From Gordonibacter sp. 28C (lineage in GTDB: Bacteria; Actinomycetota; Coriobacteriia; Coriobacteriales; Eggerthellaceae): DNA of 64,000 nucleotides. Where the stretch lies: the NCBI RefSeq assembly GCF_003339845.1, contig NZ_PPTR01000008.1, forward strand, positions 62,001-126,000. The letters are read 5' to 3'. This document shows positions 15,417 through 23,539 of the stretch, in pieces. The notes under the pieces are model-generated. The model ran no database searches, was not told the origin of the DNA, and saw only the letters and a program-made list of their open reading frames with translations. Every line of letters starts with the position of its first letter. Position 1 is the first letter of the stretch. The position numbers were made by a program, and so were the translations under genes.

Positions 15417-16646
15417 CTATTCGAGCGTGCTGCGGTTGCTCTTGTTGTAGATGCGACGGAACGCGAACAGGCAGATCGCGCACGCCGCCAAAGACAGCAC
15501 TCCCATGGTCGTAGCCGCCGCGCTGTAGCCGGCGCTGTCGAGAATCATGCCGACAATCGCGGGCACCGCCAACGTGCCGCCGTTTTGCCCGAGCACCACG
15601 ACGGCGGTTGCGGCGCCAACCGTTTTCGGCGAACGCGCAACTTCGGGAGCCATCGCGAAAAAGACGGTCGGGGCGGCACCGAGGAAGCATCCAAGGACAA
15701 AGGCGACGACATACGTTCCGACAACGCCGATGTCCAGATTAAACCACAGGAAGAGGCCGATGGCGCACACCAGCATATCGACGAAAAGAAGCATGCCCTT
15801 GTCCTTCGTCCGTGCGAGAACAAGGCCCATGGCGGTGCCGCCAACCAGCATACCTGCCGCCGCAATGGTCGCGCACATGTTCGCCGCACCCTCGCTCCAG
15901 CCGTTCTCGACGTTCAGGAAAGGAATGGTGAAAGCGTTGAACGCGTCGGTCGAACCGCCGACGAGGAAGAACATGACGGCGCTTAAGAGGGACAACGGCG
16001 CAAGGTAGCCCCACAGAACCCCGTGCTTCTCGGAATCTTCTTTGACGCCGGTGGATTCCTCCAGATCCTTGCGTTCGGATTCGGCGGGAGCCTTGACGCA
16101 AACGATCACGAGCAAAAAGGCCAACACGGCACCGACGAGGCCGAACACCCACATGCCGGTCCAGTTGCCGCTCTCCATGATGGGGGTGGCGGACAGCGTC
16201 ACGATCATCATGGCGAAGCCGACGTTCGCGCCCCACACGCCGTTGGCGAGCCCACGCTTCTTCGGCTCGTACCACATGGCGATAATGCCCGGTCCGGCGG
16301 TCATGGCCGCGCCGTACCCGCAACCCTCGAGTGCACGGGTTACCAGAATGCCCACGTCGCTTGTCCATAACAAGCCCACGACGTTGCCCACGATGGAAAC
16401 GAGCAAGGCGATGCTGACCACCTTGCGCGCGCCGAAACGGTCCATGAGCGCGCCGCCGAACAGCGCCATGACGACGGCCGCGATGGAGAACATCGTCATC
16501 ATGAGACCCTGGGTGGTGTAGGAGATGCCGAGCACCTCCATCATGTTTGGTGCGGCGGGCGGCACCTTGCCGTACTCGAACGCGATGAACACGCTGGCTA
16601 TGATGATGGCCCACACGGGTATCCATGCCCGACTTTTCTTGCTCAT
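15417..16646 (-). CDS. MFS transporter of the molybdoenzyme island
   Basis: A 409-aa, 12-helix major facilitator. The N-terminus (MSKKSRAWIPVWAIIIASVF) is followed by EYGKVPPAAPNMMEVL, and the cytoplasmic loop GGALMDRFGARKV is a good match to MFS motif A. Overall it resembles the OFA/anion:cation-symporter-like MFS proteins that accompany Eggerthellaceae reductases. ATG 16646 has AAAGGGG 9 nt upstream. The gene lies between the Fe-S subunit and the regulator on the same strand and probably imports the substrate, or exports the product, of the oxidoreductase. That role is inferred from neighbourhood only. Confidence 0.9.
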   Translation of the reverse strand: MSKKSRAWIPVWAIIIASVFIAFEYGKVPPAAPNMMEVLGISYTTQGLMMTMFSIAAVVMALFGGALMDRFGARKVVSIALLVSIVGNVVGLLWTSDVGILVTRALEGCGYGAAMTAGPGIIAMWYEPKKRGLANGVWGANVGFAMMIVTLSATPIMESGNWTGMWVFGLVGAVLAFLLVIVCVKAPAESERKDLEESTGVKEDSEKHGVLWGYLAPLSLLSAVMFFLVGGSTDAFNAFTIPFLNVENGWSEGAANMCATIAAAGMLVGGTAMGLVLARTKDKGMLLFVDMLVCAIGLFLWFNLDIGVVGTYVVAFVLGCFLGAAPTVFFAMAPEVARSPKTVGAATAVVVLGQNGGTLAVPAIVGMILDSAGYSAAATTMGVLSLAACAICLFAFRRIYNKSNRSTLE

Positions 16647-16725
16647 TATTGGTATCCCCTTTCTTGTCTGTCGGCGCCGAACGGTATTTCCCCTCTTGTC
16701 GGCGCCGACACGAATACGTTTGGTT

Positions 16726-17070
16726 CTACGCCGACGCCTCGCAGGAGAACAGGGTTTGCTTTGGCTTGCGGGCGAGCTCCTGCGCCAAGCCTTCAAGATC
16801 CCCGTACTTCAAAACCTGCGCTTGGCAATGCTTCACGCAGGTGGGCTCATGGCCCTTCGCGATGCGATCGGCGCACAAATCGCACTGGTCGGTGGGCGCG
16901 GGCAGGTAGCTGTACTGCCATTTCTTCGGGGCGTATTCCCACGGACCCACTTCGTGCACTTTGATGCCCCATTGATCGCTCGGGTAGCCGTGCTCAAGCT
17001 GGCAGGCCACCTCGCAGGTGTGGCAGCCCGAGCACCACTCGTAATCGACCAGCAATCCTTTCGCGCCCAT
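16726..17070 (-). CDS. 4Fe-4S electron-transfer subunit of the molybdoenzyme
   Basis: A 114-aa ferredoxin-like protein with two Cys sets, C13/C16/C19/C23 and C63/C66/C78/C82, enough for two 4Fe-4S clusters. DmsB-type partner subunits usually carry four clusters in about 200 aa, so this is a short form. ATG 17070 lies 2 nt after the stop of the catalytic gene, with GGGGAAGGAG as ribosome binding site, so the two are translationally coupled. No membrane anchor subunit gene is present, which suggests a soluble two-subunit enzyme that takes electrons from a cytoplasmic carrier. Confidence 0.9.
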   Translation of the reverse strand: MGAKGLLVDYEWCSGCHTCEVACQLEHGYPSDQWGIKVHEVGPWEYAPKKWQYSYLPAPTDQCDLCADRIAKGHEPTCVKHCQAQVLKYGDLEGLAQELARKPKQTLFSCEASA

Positions 17071-17072
17071 AG

Positions 17073-19325
17073 CTACGCTCCTTCCCCTGCCGGATACATT
17101 TTGCATATCGTGTTCTTGTAGTTCGCGCCGAAGCCGGATGCGCCGCAGTCGTAGGGCAGGAGGTTTTCGACGGTGAGGTCCCACAGGTCGTAGAGGCCAT
17201 CGTCGAGCTCGCAAGGCGCTTCCGGGCGCCACCAGGCATGGTCGGTGTTTATGGTGTGCTCGTTCACAATAGGGGTTTCGCGTACCTGGCGTTTGCATCG
17301 CCCGTGCTGGTTCTCCAGCCATACCCAGTCCCCGTCTTTCACGCCGTGCTTCGCGGCGGTAACCGGGTTGACGTAAACGAGCGGCTCGGGGTGAAGGGCG
17401 CGCATGCGCGGTATCTGGCGATGCTCCGAGTGGAACATACTCCAAACGCGGGCGCCCGTCGTGAGCACGAGCGGGTACTCCTCGAACAGCTCCGGCGTCG
17501 ATCGAGGACTGGGAACAGGCTCTTCGTACGAGGGAAGCGGGTCGAGACCCAAGGAGTTGTACATGGTGCACCACAGCTCGATGCGCCCGGTTGCGGTTTG
17601 GAAGCCGGCGCCGCCGTCGGCGCGCAGAAGGCCTTTCTCGTGCATGCGATAGTCGAACGGCGGATAGCCGGGTGCCAGCTCTTGCATTTCCTCGAAGGAA
17701 TGGCCCGTCTCTTCGAGGATGTCGGAGTACATGTCCTCCACGGTTTCCCAAGGCCAAGCCTCCGGCGAGATGCGTTTGCCGATTTCGAGGGCTATCTGCA
17801 TGTCGGACTTCGACTCGCCCAAGGGCTCTATCGCCTTGTTGATGGTTTCGGCGCGCTGCGCGCCGTCGCCGATGCGCAGTCCGTTGCGCTCCGCGTACGT
17901 GCACGCGGGCAGGAAGTAATCTGCCAGCGCCATCGCCGTCGGCGTCATGAACAGGTCCACGCACACGATGGTGTCGATGTTCATGTGCGCGGCGAGGGTG
18001 CGCTTCGCGTCGACGCCCGTGCAGGCCAAAGGGTTGGTGGTCTGCATCCACGCGACCTTGATGGGGTAGGGTTTGCCCGTCTCGAGGCACCTGATGTAGT
18101 CGTCGGTCACGCACTCTTGGAAGCCCATCTTGATAAGCGGGTGCTCCTCCTGGCCGATGCGTTTCGCCTCCTGCTCCGGCGTGAGGAATTCGGAGCCCCA
18201 GCCGGCTGCGTAGTTGAGGATGCTTGCGGGCTGCTGCATCGTGCCGGGTTTGCCGATGTTGCCGGTTATCTCGAACAGGGCGAGCACGGCCTGCGCGGTC
18301 GGGATGGTCTCCTTGATCTGGTCGATGGCGACGCCCCATTGGAGGATGGCTCGCTCGGCCGTGCCGATGCGGCGAGCGGCGGCAGCGATCTCTTCCGCCG
18401 GGATCTCCGTGATCTCGGCAACCTCGTCAAGCGGGTAGTCTTGGGCGCGTTTCGCCAGCTCGTCGAAGCCGTAGCACCACAGATCGACGAACTCGTGGTC
18501 GTAGAGGTCGTTTTCAACGAGGTAGTTAACCATGCCGAGGGCAAGGGCGCCGTCGGTGCCGGGGCGAATCTGCAGGAAGAGCTCGGCCCGCGAGGCGAGC
18601 CAGGTGAGGCGGGGATCGACGACGATGGCCGCAGTGCCCATCTTCATGCAGTCGACGACCCAGTGCCCGTACAGGCCGTCGGAATTCGAGACGACGGGGT
18701 TGTTGCCCCAGATAACAATGAGTTCGGGCCGCTCCCACTGCGGGTTGTCGTAGCGGTCGGGGAACTGCTGCGCATAGTCGCCGACCCAAAACGAGCCCGA
18801 GGTGGAGAAGCAGCCTGCGACGCGGGGCGAATAGCACGACTGGCCCGACATCATGAACACGAAGTTGGGGCTGTTGAATCCCCAGCACAAGCGCGTGATG
18901 TACTGCCCGATGTCGCGGCCGGTCCCGGAGTAGAACGCAACGGATTCCGGGCCGTACTCTTCCTTGGCTTCTAGTATCTTCCCGGCGATTTCGTCGAGCA
19001 CCTCGTCCCAGCCCACCTGTTCCCATCGGTTCTTGCCGCGGTTCTCGGGGTCGCGTTTCATCGGGTGCAGGATACGGTCCGGCGAATAGACGACTTCGGG
19101 CAAATCGAGGCAGCGGACGCACAGGCGCCCTTGGTTGAAGGGATTCTCCGGGTCTCCCTCCACTTTGACAAGCTTGCCGTCGTCGTCGGTGTACAGCAGG
19201 ACGCCGCAGCCGAGATGGCATCCCGGCGCAGACCATCCACACCCCCTGGTTACGTGCAGTCCGTCTTCGTCGTAGCGATACGGTTTTTCGTGTTCGACGG
19301 TGGTGTAGTCTCTCTTCTCTACCAT
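17073..19325 (-). CDS. molybdopterin-dependent oxidoreductase, catalytic subunit (DMSO reductase superfamily)
   Basis: A 750-aa member of the DMSO reductase superfamily. Near the N-terminus Cys29, Cys36, Cys40 and Cys69 (plus Cys72) should hold a 4Fe-4S cluster, with an unusually long first spacing (C-x6-C-x3-C-x28-C). Cys164 in GQSCYSPR is in the place where the Mo/W ligand is expected. The middle has WGNNPVVSNSDG and VVDPRLTWLASRA, typical for the cofactor-binding domains, and the C-terminal domain contains NPVTAAKHGVKDGDWVWLEN. No twin-Arg signal precedes the start, so it should be cytoplasmic. The length is closer to acetylene hydratase-type enzymes than to the Tat-exported catechol dehydroxylases. 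ATG 19325 follows AGGAGAGGGAG. Substrate unknown. Confidence 0.92.
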   Translation of the reverse strand: MVEKRDYTTVEHEKPYRYDEDGLHVTRGCGWSAPGCHLGCGVLLYTDDDGKLVKVEGDPENPFNQGRLCVRCLDLPEVVYSPDRILHPMKRDPENRGKNRWEQVGWDEVLDEIAGKILEAKEEYGPESVAFYSGTGRDIGQYITRLCWGFNSPNFVFMMSGQSCYSPRVAGCFSTSGSFWVGDYAQQFPDRYDNPQWERPELIVIWGNNPVVSNSDGLYGHWVVDCMKMGTAAIVVDPRLTWLASRAELFLQIRPGTDGALALGMVNYLVENDLYDHEFVDLWCYGFDELAKRAQDYPLDEVAEITEIPAEEIAAAARRIGTAERAILQWGVAIDQIKETIPTAQAVLALFEITGNIGKPGTMQQPASILNYAAGWGSEFLTPEQEAKRIGQEEHPLIKMGFQECVTDDYIRCLETGKPYPIKVAWMQTTNPLACTGVDAKRTLAAHMNIDTIVCVDLFMTPTAMALADYFLPACTYAERNGLRIGDGAQRAETINKAIEPLGESKSDMQIALEIGKRISPEAWPWETVEDMYSDILEETGHSFEEMQELAPGYPPFDYRMHEKGLLRADGGAGFQTATGRIELWCTMYNSLGLDPLPSYEEPVPSPRSTPELFEEYPLVLTTGARVWSMFHSEHRQIPRMRALHPEPLVYVNPVTAAKHGVKDGDWVWLENQHGRCKRQVRETPIVNEHTINTDHAWWRPEAPCELDDGLYDLWDLTVENLLPYDCGASGFGANYKNTICKMYPAGEGA

Positions 19326-19572
19326 CACGCTCCCTCTCCTTCCATGTTCCCCAGAATCTGCGGTCTTGACTCGACGGCCGCACGAGGTGAGGCTCGTTGA
19401 GCCAAAGCCTGCTGGTATGGTTCCACAGCGGTGCGCGTTGGGAAATCGCTCGCTGGGCGTATATGAAAGTTTCGAGAGGTGATTTATGTATGTACCCCCT
19501 TCTCCTACCGATGGTATGAGAAGGGTGGATGTTGCGAATTCGCAGTTCAGGAGGATAAAAGGTTTTTCTCCA
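19326..19572 (-). promoter_or_regulatory. upstream region of the molybdoenzyme operon with inverted repeat
   Basis: No gene is visible between 19326 and 19671. The region should hold the minus-strand promoter of the oxidoreductase. CCCTTCTC (19497-19504) and GAGAAGGG (19518-19525) form an 8-bp dyad that is a candidate site for the island's LuxR regulator. Assignment as operator is a guess from position. Confidence 0.4.
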
Positions 19573-19622
19573 ACGACGGCCACGCGTTCTCGCTGGGGGA
19601 GATCGGCTCCACGGACTGGCAA
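19573..19622 (+). repeat. direct repeat, right copy (phosphatase gene remnant)
   Basis: Matches 13441-13490 in 49 of 50 bases and stays in frame to a stop codon, reading GHAFSLGEIGSTDWQS. It is directly followed by a terminator-like hairpin (19629-19654, GGGCCGG...CCCGGCC), which looks like the original downstream sequence of the phosphatase gene before insertion. Confidence 0.85.
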
Positions 19623-19671
19623 AGCTGAGGGCCGGACTCGAATCGAGCCCGGCCGCATGGAGGGGTTGGTC

Positions 19672-21135
19672 CTATTCGGCGTAGGGACCGTGCCAGGCGA
19701 ACCGGCCGAGGCCGATGGGCTCGCCGTCGCGCTGCGGGCCTGCATGGCGCTTTTCGCCGTCGGACCGCTCGCCGGACTTTTTCTGCTGCGCGTCGTAACC
19801 GGGGTTCTTCTGCTTCGAGAGGTCGCAGCCGAGCGTTGCCGCGCGGTAGCCGCGACCGCCTCCGCAGGGATCGTTCGCCGTCGCGCCTTTCTGCTGGGAG
19901 GCGTGCTCGAACGTGGGCGGGAAGGCTTGGGGGGCCTGCTGGCCTGTCTGGCCATGCTGCTCGCGGGCGTTCCGCTCGTTTTCGAAACGGTCGTAGCCGG
20001 GCGACACGTTCTGGCGCGGCCAGGCGTTCGCGTGCTGCTCGTGCTGGAATATCGCTTGGACGCCGGCGACTTTCCGCGCTGCCGCCGCCCAGGGGCTCTT
20101 GCGGGCCAAGCGCCCGCCCTCGTAGTATCCGCGCTGGTCGTCGCGGCCTAGCGGATGCTGGCGCTCGTAGCCCTTCGACGGGTCGCGCGGCGCGCCGCCG
20201 TCGTCGGACGACGGCGGACGGCCGTCTTTCCGGCCCTCGCCGTGCTGGTCGCGTCCGTGTCGGTGCTTGCGCGAGCAGTGCTTCTTCCCGCCTTCGCCGC
20301 CTTTGCCCTCTGCGCTTCGATTCTCCTCCGAGGGTTCGTTTCCCTCGTGGTCGAGCGGGTGCTTGCGCGTGCCTATGAGCCACTCGCCCACGCTCAGCTG
20401 CATATCCATGGGCATAAGGCGCACCGAGACGGCTCCCACTTTGTTGTACCAGCCGGTCACGGCGCACAGCTCGCCGCGCATGAGCGCGCGGTACACGCGG
20501 ATGGCCGTCTCGTCGGCGTTCATGGAGAAGTACTTCCAAGCCGGCGCGTTCTGGAGACCGGCGTTCTTCGGGAAGTTCGTGCGCGTGGCACCGGGGCAGG
20601 CGGTGGTCACGGTCACGCCCGTGCCCTTGAGTTCGCGGGCGAGCGCGGTGGAGAACGACAGCACGAACACCTTCGCCGCGCCGTAGAGCGCGTTGTAGGG
20701 GCAGGGGGTCTTCGCCATCATGGAGCTCATGTTGAGGATGCGGCCGTGTCCGCGCTCGAGCATGGGCTGGAGGAACACGCGCGTGAGCTCCGCCAGGCTC
20801 GTCACGCTCACCTGGATCATCGCGCGGATGTCCGCGACGGGCAGGTCGGAGAACTGGCCGGCGGGGCTGTACCCCGCGTCGTTGACGAGGACGTCGATGT
20901 GCTTGCCCGCCTCGCACACGCGTTTGAATATGGTGCGCGCGGAGTCGGGGTCGGACAGGTCGCAGGCGACGGGCAGCACGTCGACGCCGAGCACGCGCAG
21001 CTCGTCGGCCTGCTTGTTCAGGGATTTCTCGTCGCGGGCGACGGTGACCAGATCGTAGCCGTCGCTGGCGAACAGCAGGCAGAGGGACTCTCCGATGCCG
21101 CTCGTCGCGCCGGTTATCAAGGCGGTTTCAGCCAT
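19672..21135 (-). CDS. short-chain dehydrogenase/reductase with long disordered C-terminal tail
   Basis: Residues 1-257 form a classical SDR: TGATSGIG at 8-15 binds the nicotinamide cofactor, NDAG follows, and the catalytic Ser/Tyr/Lys lie in NMSSMMAK and Y151-x3-K155. The core is of the kind that reduces or oxidises lipophilic alcohols. The chain then runs on for about 230 residues of Gly/Gln/Arg/Lys/His-rich low-complexity sequence with repeated GY-containing motifs (GYERQ, GYYEGG, GYDRFE, GYDAQQ), which is very unusual for an SDR. ATG 21135 follows AAAGGAG. No frameshift is evident; the tail may be real or the product of a stop-codon loss. Substrate unknown. Confidence 0.85.
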   Translation of the reverse strand: MAETALITGATSGIGESLCLLFASDGYDLVTVARDEKSLNKQADELRVLGVDVLPVACDLSDPDSARTIFKRVCEAGKHIDVLVNDAGYSPAGQFSDLPVADIRAMIQVSVTSLAELTRVFLQPMLERGHGRILNMSSMMAKTPCPYNALYGAAKVFVLSFSTALARELKGTGVTVTTACPGATRTNFPKNAGLQNAPAWKYFSMNADETAIRVYRALMRGELCAVTGWYNKVGAVSVRLMPMDMQLSVGEWLIGTRKHPLDHEGNEPSEENRSAEGKGGEGGKKHCSRKHRHGRDQHGEGRKDGRPPSSDDGGAPRDPSKGYERQHPLGRDDQRGYYEGGRLARKSPWAAAARKVAGVQAIFQHEQHANAWPRQNVSPGYDRFENERNAREQHGQTGQQAPQAFPPTFEHASQQKGATANDPCGGGRGYRAATLGCDLSKQKNPGYDAQQKKSGERSDGEKRHAGPQRDGEPIGLGRFAWHGPYAE

Positions 21136-21283
21136 GGGGCGCTCCTTTCGTTGAGGACGCCGGATTTCGCGGCGTCCGGGTCGTGAAGCCTGCATGGTAC
21201 GCCGCTCGGCGACCTGCTTTCCGCGTGTCCGCCGTGCGTTGCGAAGGCGCAACGCACATGCCATCAACCTGAAAGCGCGGTCG

Positions 21284-22624
21284 CTAGGAGGCGTCGGGCC
21301 CCTGTGCGAGGTCGGCGGCGACCGCAGGCTCGCATTCGTCCAGGAAATCGAGCTTCCGCATGCTCTTGACGACCAACGCCCCCAGCGTGACGAGCATCCA
21401 AGCCACCACGAGGACGAGCGCCGCGACGGCCGTGCCCGCGGCGGACACCACCACTGAAGTGGCGAACATGGCAACCGGCGCGGCTGCCAGCAAAAGCGCG
21501 TTCTGCGTGCCGAGGGCGCTGCCGCGGCGCTCGGCGGGAATGCGATCGTAGGCGAAGAAGCCGAGCAGGGCCGACGCGGGCCCGGCGGTGATGCCGAGCA
21601 CGACCGCGCCGGCTATCAAGGCGGGGAAGGAGGTCAGCGTGCCCATGACAGCCACGCCCGCCGCCATGCCGGCGAGCGACGCGACGTACCAGGCTCGCTT
21701 GCGGGCGCGCGGTGCCAAGGCGGCGTAGCCGAGCGACCCTGCCAGCATGCCGGCAGAAAGCGCCGAAAGCACGTATCCCAGCTGCTCGGGACGGCCCGTC
21801 TCCGTGAAGTGCATGGGCAGCACGAGTCCCTGGAAGCTCCCCATGACCATGACGATGCCGAACGTGAGCAAGGTGGAGGCCCGCAGCACGGCGTCGTCTT
21901 TGAAAAGGACGCGCACGCCGTCTGAGAGCGAAGCCCGCGCCGCGGCGACAACGCTGCGCAGGGGCGACGTGTTGTCGCCGACGGCTGCTCCCGCCTCGCC
22001 GTTCGCAGCGATTTCGGGGCTTGCGGCCGTGCGCTCACCGGCGGACACGGCGCCCACGTCGCGGGGCAAGGTGGCGGTGACGAGCGCCGCCGAGCAAGAG
22101 AGGGCTGCCGTGACCCACAGCGCGTTGATGTCGCCGCCGAACCCGATGAGGAAGGCTGCGAGCGCGGGCCCTATGATGGTGACGAGCGAGTCGAGCGACT
22201 GGCTCACGCCCAGGAACTGCTGCAAGTCGACGCCGTCGCGCTTGGTGACGGCCGGCAGCAGGGTGTCGCGTGCCGTCATGCCCGGGATGTCGCCCACGGC
22301 GCCTAGCAGCCCCAGCACCACGAACCAGCCGAAGCTCAAGCCCCACACCATGTCCACCACGGGCATGAGCGCGATGCTCGCGGCCGACACGAAGTCGGAC
22401 ACGATGGACACGTTGCGGCGGTTCAGCCGATCGAGCAGGGCCCCTCCCAGCAAGCCGGCCAGCATCTGCGGCACGGCGCAGACGAGGGCGAGCGTGCCCG
22501 CCGCCAGCGCGTCGCCGGTGCGGGCGAGCAGCACGAGGGGCAGCACGACGCTCGCAACGGAGTTGCCCAGCAGCGACAGCGCGCTCGAGGCGAGGAATCT
22601 GACGGTGTTCGGTCGGTGCGCCAT
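21284..22624 (-). CDS. MFS transporter (drug-efflux type)
   Basis: A 446-aa protein with 12 predicted helices. Motif A appears as GGALLDRLNRRNV after the second helix, and the overall pattern (NTVRFLASSALSLLGNSV start) resembles MFS proteins annotated as macrolide or multidrug exporters. The start ATG 22624 comes directly after a hairpin that pairs with its ribosome binding site (22625-22663). The gene follows a MerR regulator by 44 bp on the same strand, a typical pairing for inducible efflux. The central loop (about residues 190-225) is long and hydrophilic. The exported compound is unknown. Confidence 0.88.
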   Translation of the reverse strand: MAHRPNTVRFLASSALSLLGNSVASVVLPLVLLARTGDALAAGTLALVCAVPQMLAGLLGGALLDRLNRRNVSIVSDFVSAASIALMPVVDMVWGLSFGWFVVLGLLGAVGDIPGMTARDTLLPAVTKRDGVDLQQFLGVSQSLDSLVTIIGPALAAFLIGFGGDINALWVTAALSCSAALVTATLPRDVGAVSAGERTAASPEIAANGEAGAAVGDNTSPLRSVVAAARASLSDGVRVLFKDDAVLRASTLLTFGIVMVMGSFQGLVLPMHFTETGRPEQLGYVLSALSAGMLAGSLGYAALAPRARKRAWYVASLAGMAAGVAVMGTLTSFPALIAGAVVLGITAGPASALLGFFAYDRIPAERRGSALGTQNALLLAAAPVAMFATSVVVSAAGTAVAALVLVVAWMLVTLGALVVKSMRKLDFLDECEPAVAADLAQGPDAS

Positions 22625-22663
22625 GATCGTTCCTTCCCAATGACAATTGGTTCGGGAACGATC
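22625..22663 (-). promoter_or_regulatory. hairpin sequestering the ribosome binding site of the MFS gene
   Basis: Reading the minus strand, GATCGTTCC pairs with GGAACGATC over 9 bp, and an inner CCAAT/ATTGG stem extends it. The right arm contains the GGAACG part of the ribosome binding site and ends next to the ATG. This arrangement would hold translation down unless opened. Confidence 0.55.
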
Positions 22664-22668
22664 TAAAA

Positions 22669-23517
22669 CTACGACGTTACGTCGGAGTCAAGAAGCAACC
22701 TGCCAGTTGTGGAGGACCTTTGAACGGAAGCGCTTCCGGGCACTTTGCGCGCGACGATCATCTCTTCGAGGGCTTGGTAGATGCGGTTGAACACGTCGCT
22801 TTGCGCCTCGTTGTATATAACGTTCTGGTAGTCCATCACCATAAGCTCCGAGGGGGTATGGGGCCGGTTCCAGTTCGATTCGTCGAAGGCGTCGAACAGC
22901 GGTGCGAGCAGCTCCACGGCCTCGGCCACCAGCGCCGCGCGATCGTTCTCGCTCGCGTCTGGCGGCAATTCTCCCACGCGTCGGTCGAGGTCGAGCGTTT
23001 TTTCGGAGAGCCCTCGGTCGCGTATGGCGACTGCGACGTTTTCGAGTTCGACGAGGGCCTCTTCGTCGAAGACGTTCGCGGCCAGCTGCAGCAGGGTGCG
23101 TTCGCTTTCCGATGAGCCGTCGGCATCGTCTTTGGCGTCTGAGATCATCTTCATGGCTTGGGCGAACCGCACCGGCAGATCGGGGTCCAAACGCTCGCGT
23201 TTAAGCAGCGCGATGGTGCGGCGCTGCTCTTCCAGCCGCTCGATCTGCGCCGCCAGTTCGGCGTCGAGCTCATCGAGCGAGCCGTCGACCGTGGACTCGG
23301 GTGCGTCGAGCTCGTCGATGACCGCGCCTGCGCGCTCGAGCGAGAACCCCAGCGTGGTGAGCCGTTTGACGCGCAGCAGGCGCGCCAGATCGTCGAATCC
23401 GTACTCGCGGTAGCCGTTCGCGCCGCGCGGCGGCTCGGGCAAGAGCCCGATGGCGTGGTAGTGGCGCAGCGTTCGCACCGAGACGCCGGCCAGGTCGGCT
23501 ATTTCCTTCGAGCGCAC
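22669..23517 (-). CDS. MerR family transcriptional regulator
   Basis: A 282-aa regulator with an N-terminal MerR winged helix (IADLAGVSVRTLRHYHAIGLL then GYREYGFDDLARLLRVKRL), a coiled-coil dimerisation helix, and a long acidic C-terminal domain that probably binds a ligand. No metal-site Cys pattern is present, pointing to drug-type rather than metal-type sensing. The start is GTG 23517 with GAAGGAAGG upstream. It sits between a GNAT gene (22 bp upstream) and the MFS exporter (44 bp downstream), forming a likely operon in which it controls efflux. Confidence 0.88.
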   Translation of the reverse strand: MRSKEIADLAGVSVRTLRHYHAIGLLPEPPRGANGYREYGFDDLARLLRVKRLTTLGFSLERAGAVIDELDAPESTVDGSLDELDAELAAQIERLEEQRRTIALLKRERLDPDLPVRFAQAMKMISDAKDDADGSSESERTLLQLAANVFDEEALVELENVAVAIRDRGLSEKTLDLDRRVGELPPDASENDRAALVAEAVELLAPLFDAFDESNWNRPHTPSELMVMDYQNVIYNEAQSDVFNRIYQALEEMIVARKVPGSASVQRSSTTGRLLLDSDVTS

Positions 23518-23539
23518 GATGCCTTCCTTCTCGCCGCCG

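Noticed and set aside
17073-19325. Tat signal peptide on the molybdoenzyme
   Set aside because: No twin Arg followed by a hydrophobic stretch occurs near the start; the N-terminus is charged (MVEKRDYTTVEHEKP).
13491-19572. Prophage or integrative element with its own integrase
   Set aside because: Every gene in the island is accounted for by regulator, transporter and enzyme functions; no recombinase, relaxase or phage gene is present.
17073-19955. Longer 960-codon reading of the oxidoreductase with an N-terminal Arg-rich extension
   Set aside because: The extension runs through the right direct repeat and the hairpin beyond it, is low complexity, and ATG 19325 has a strong ribosome binding site.
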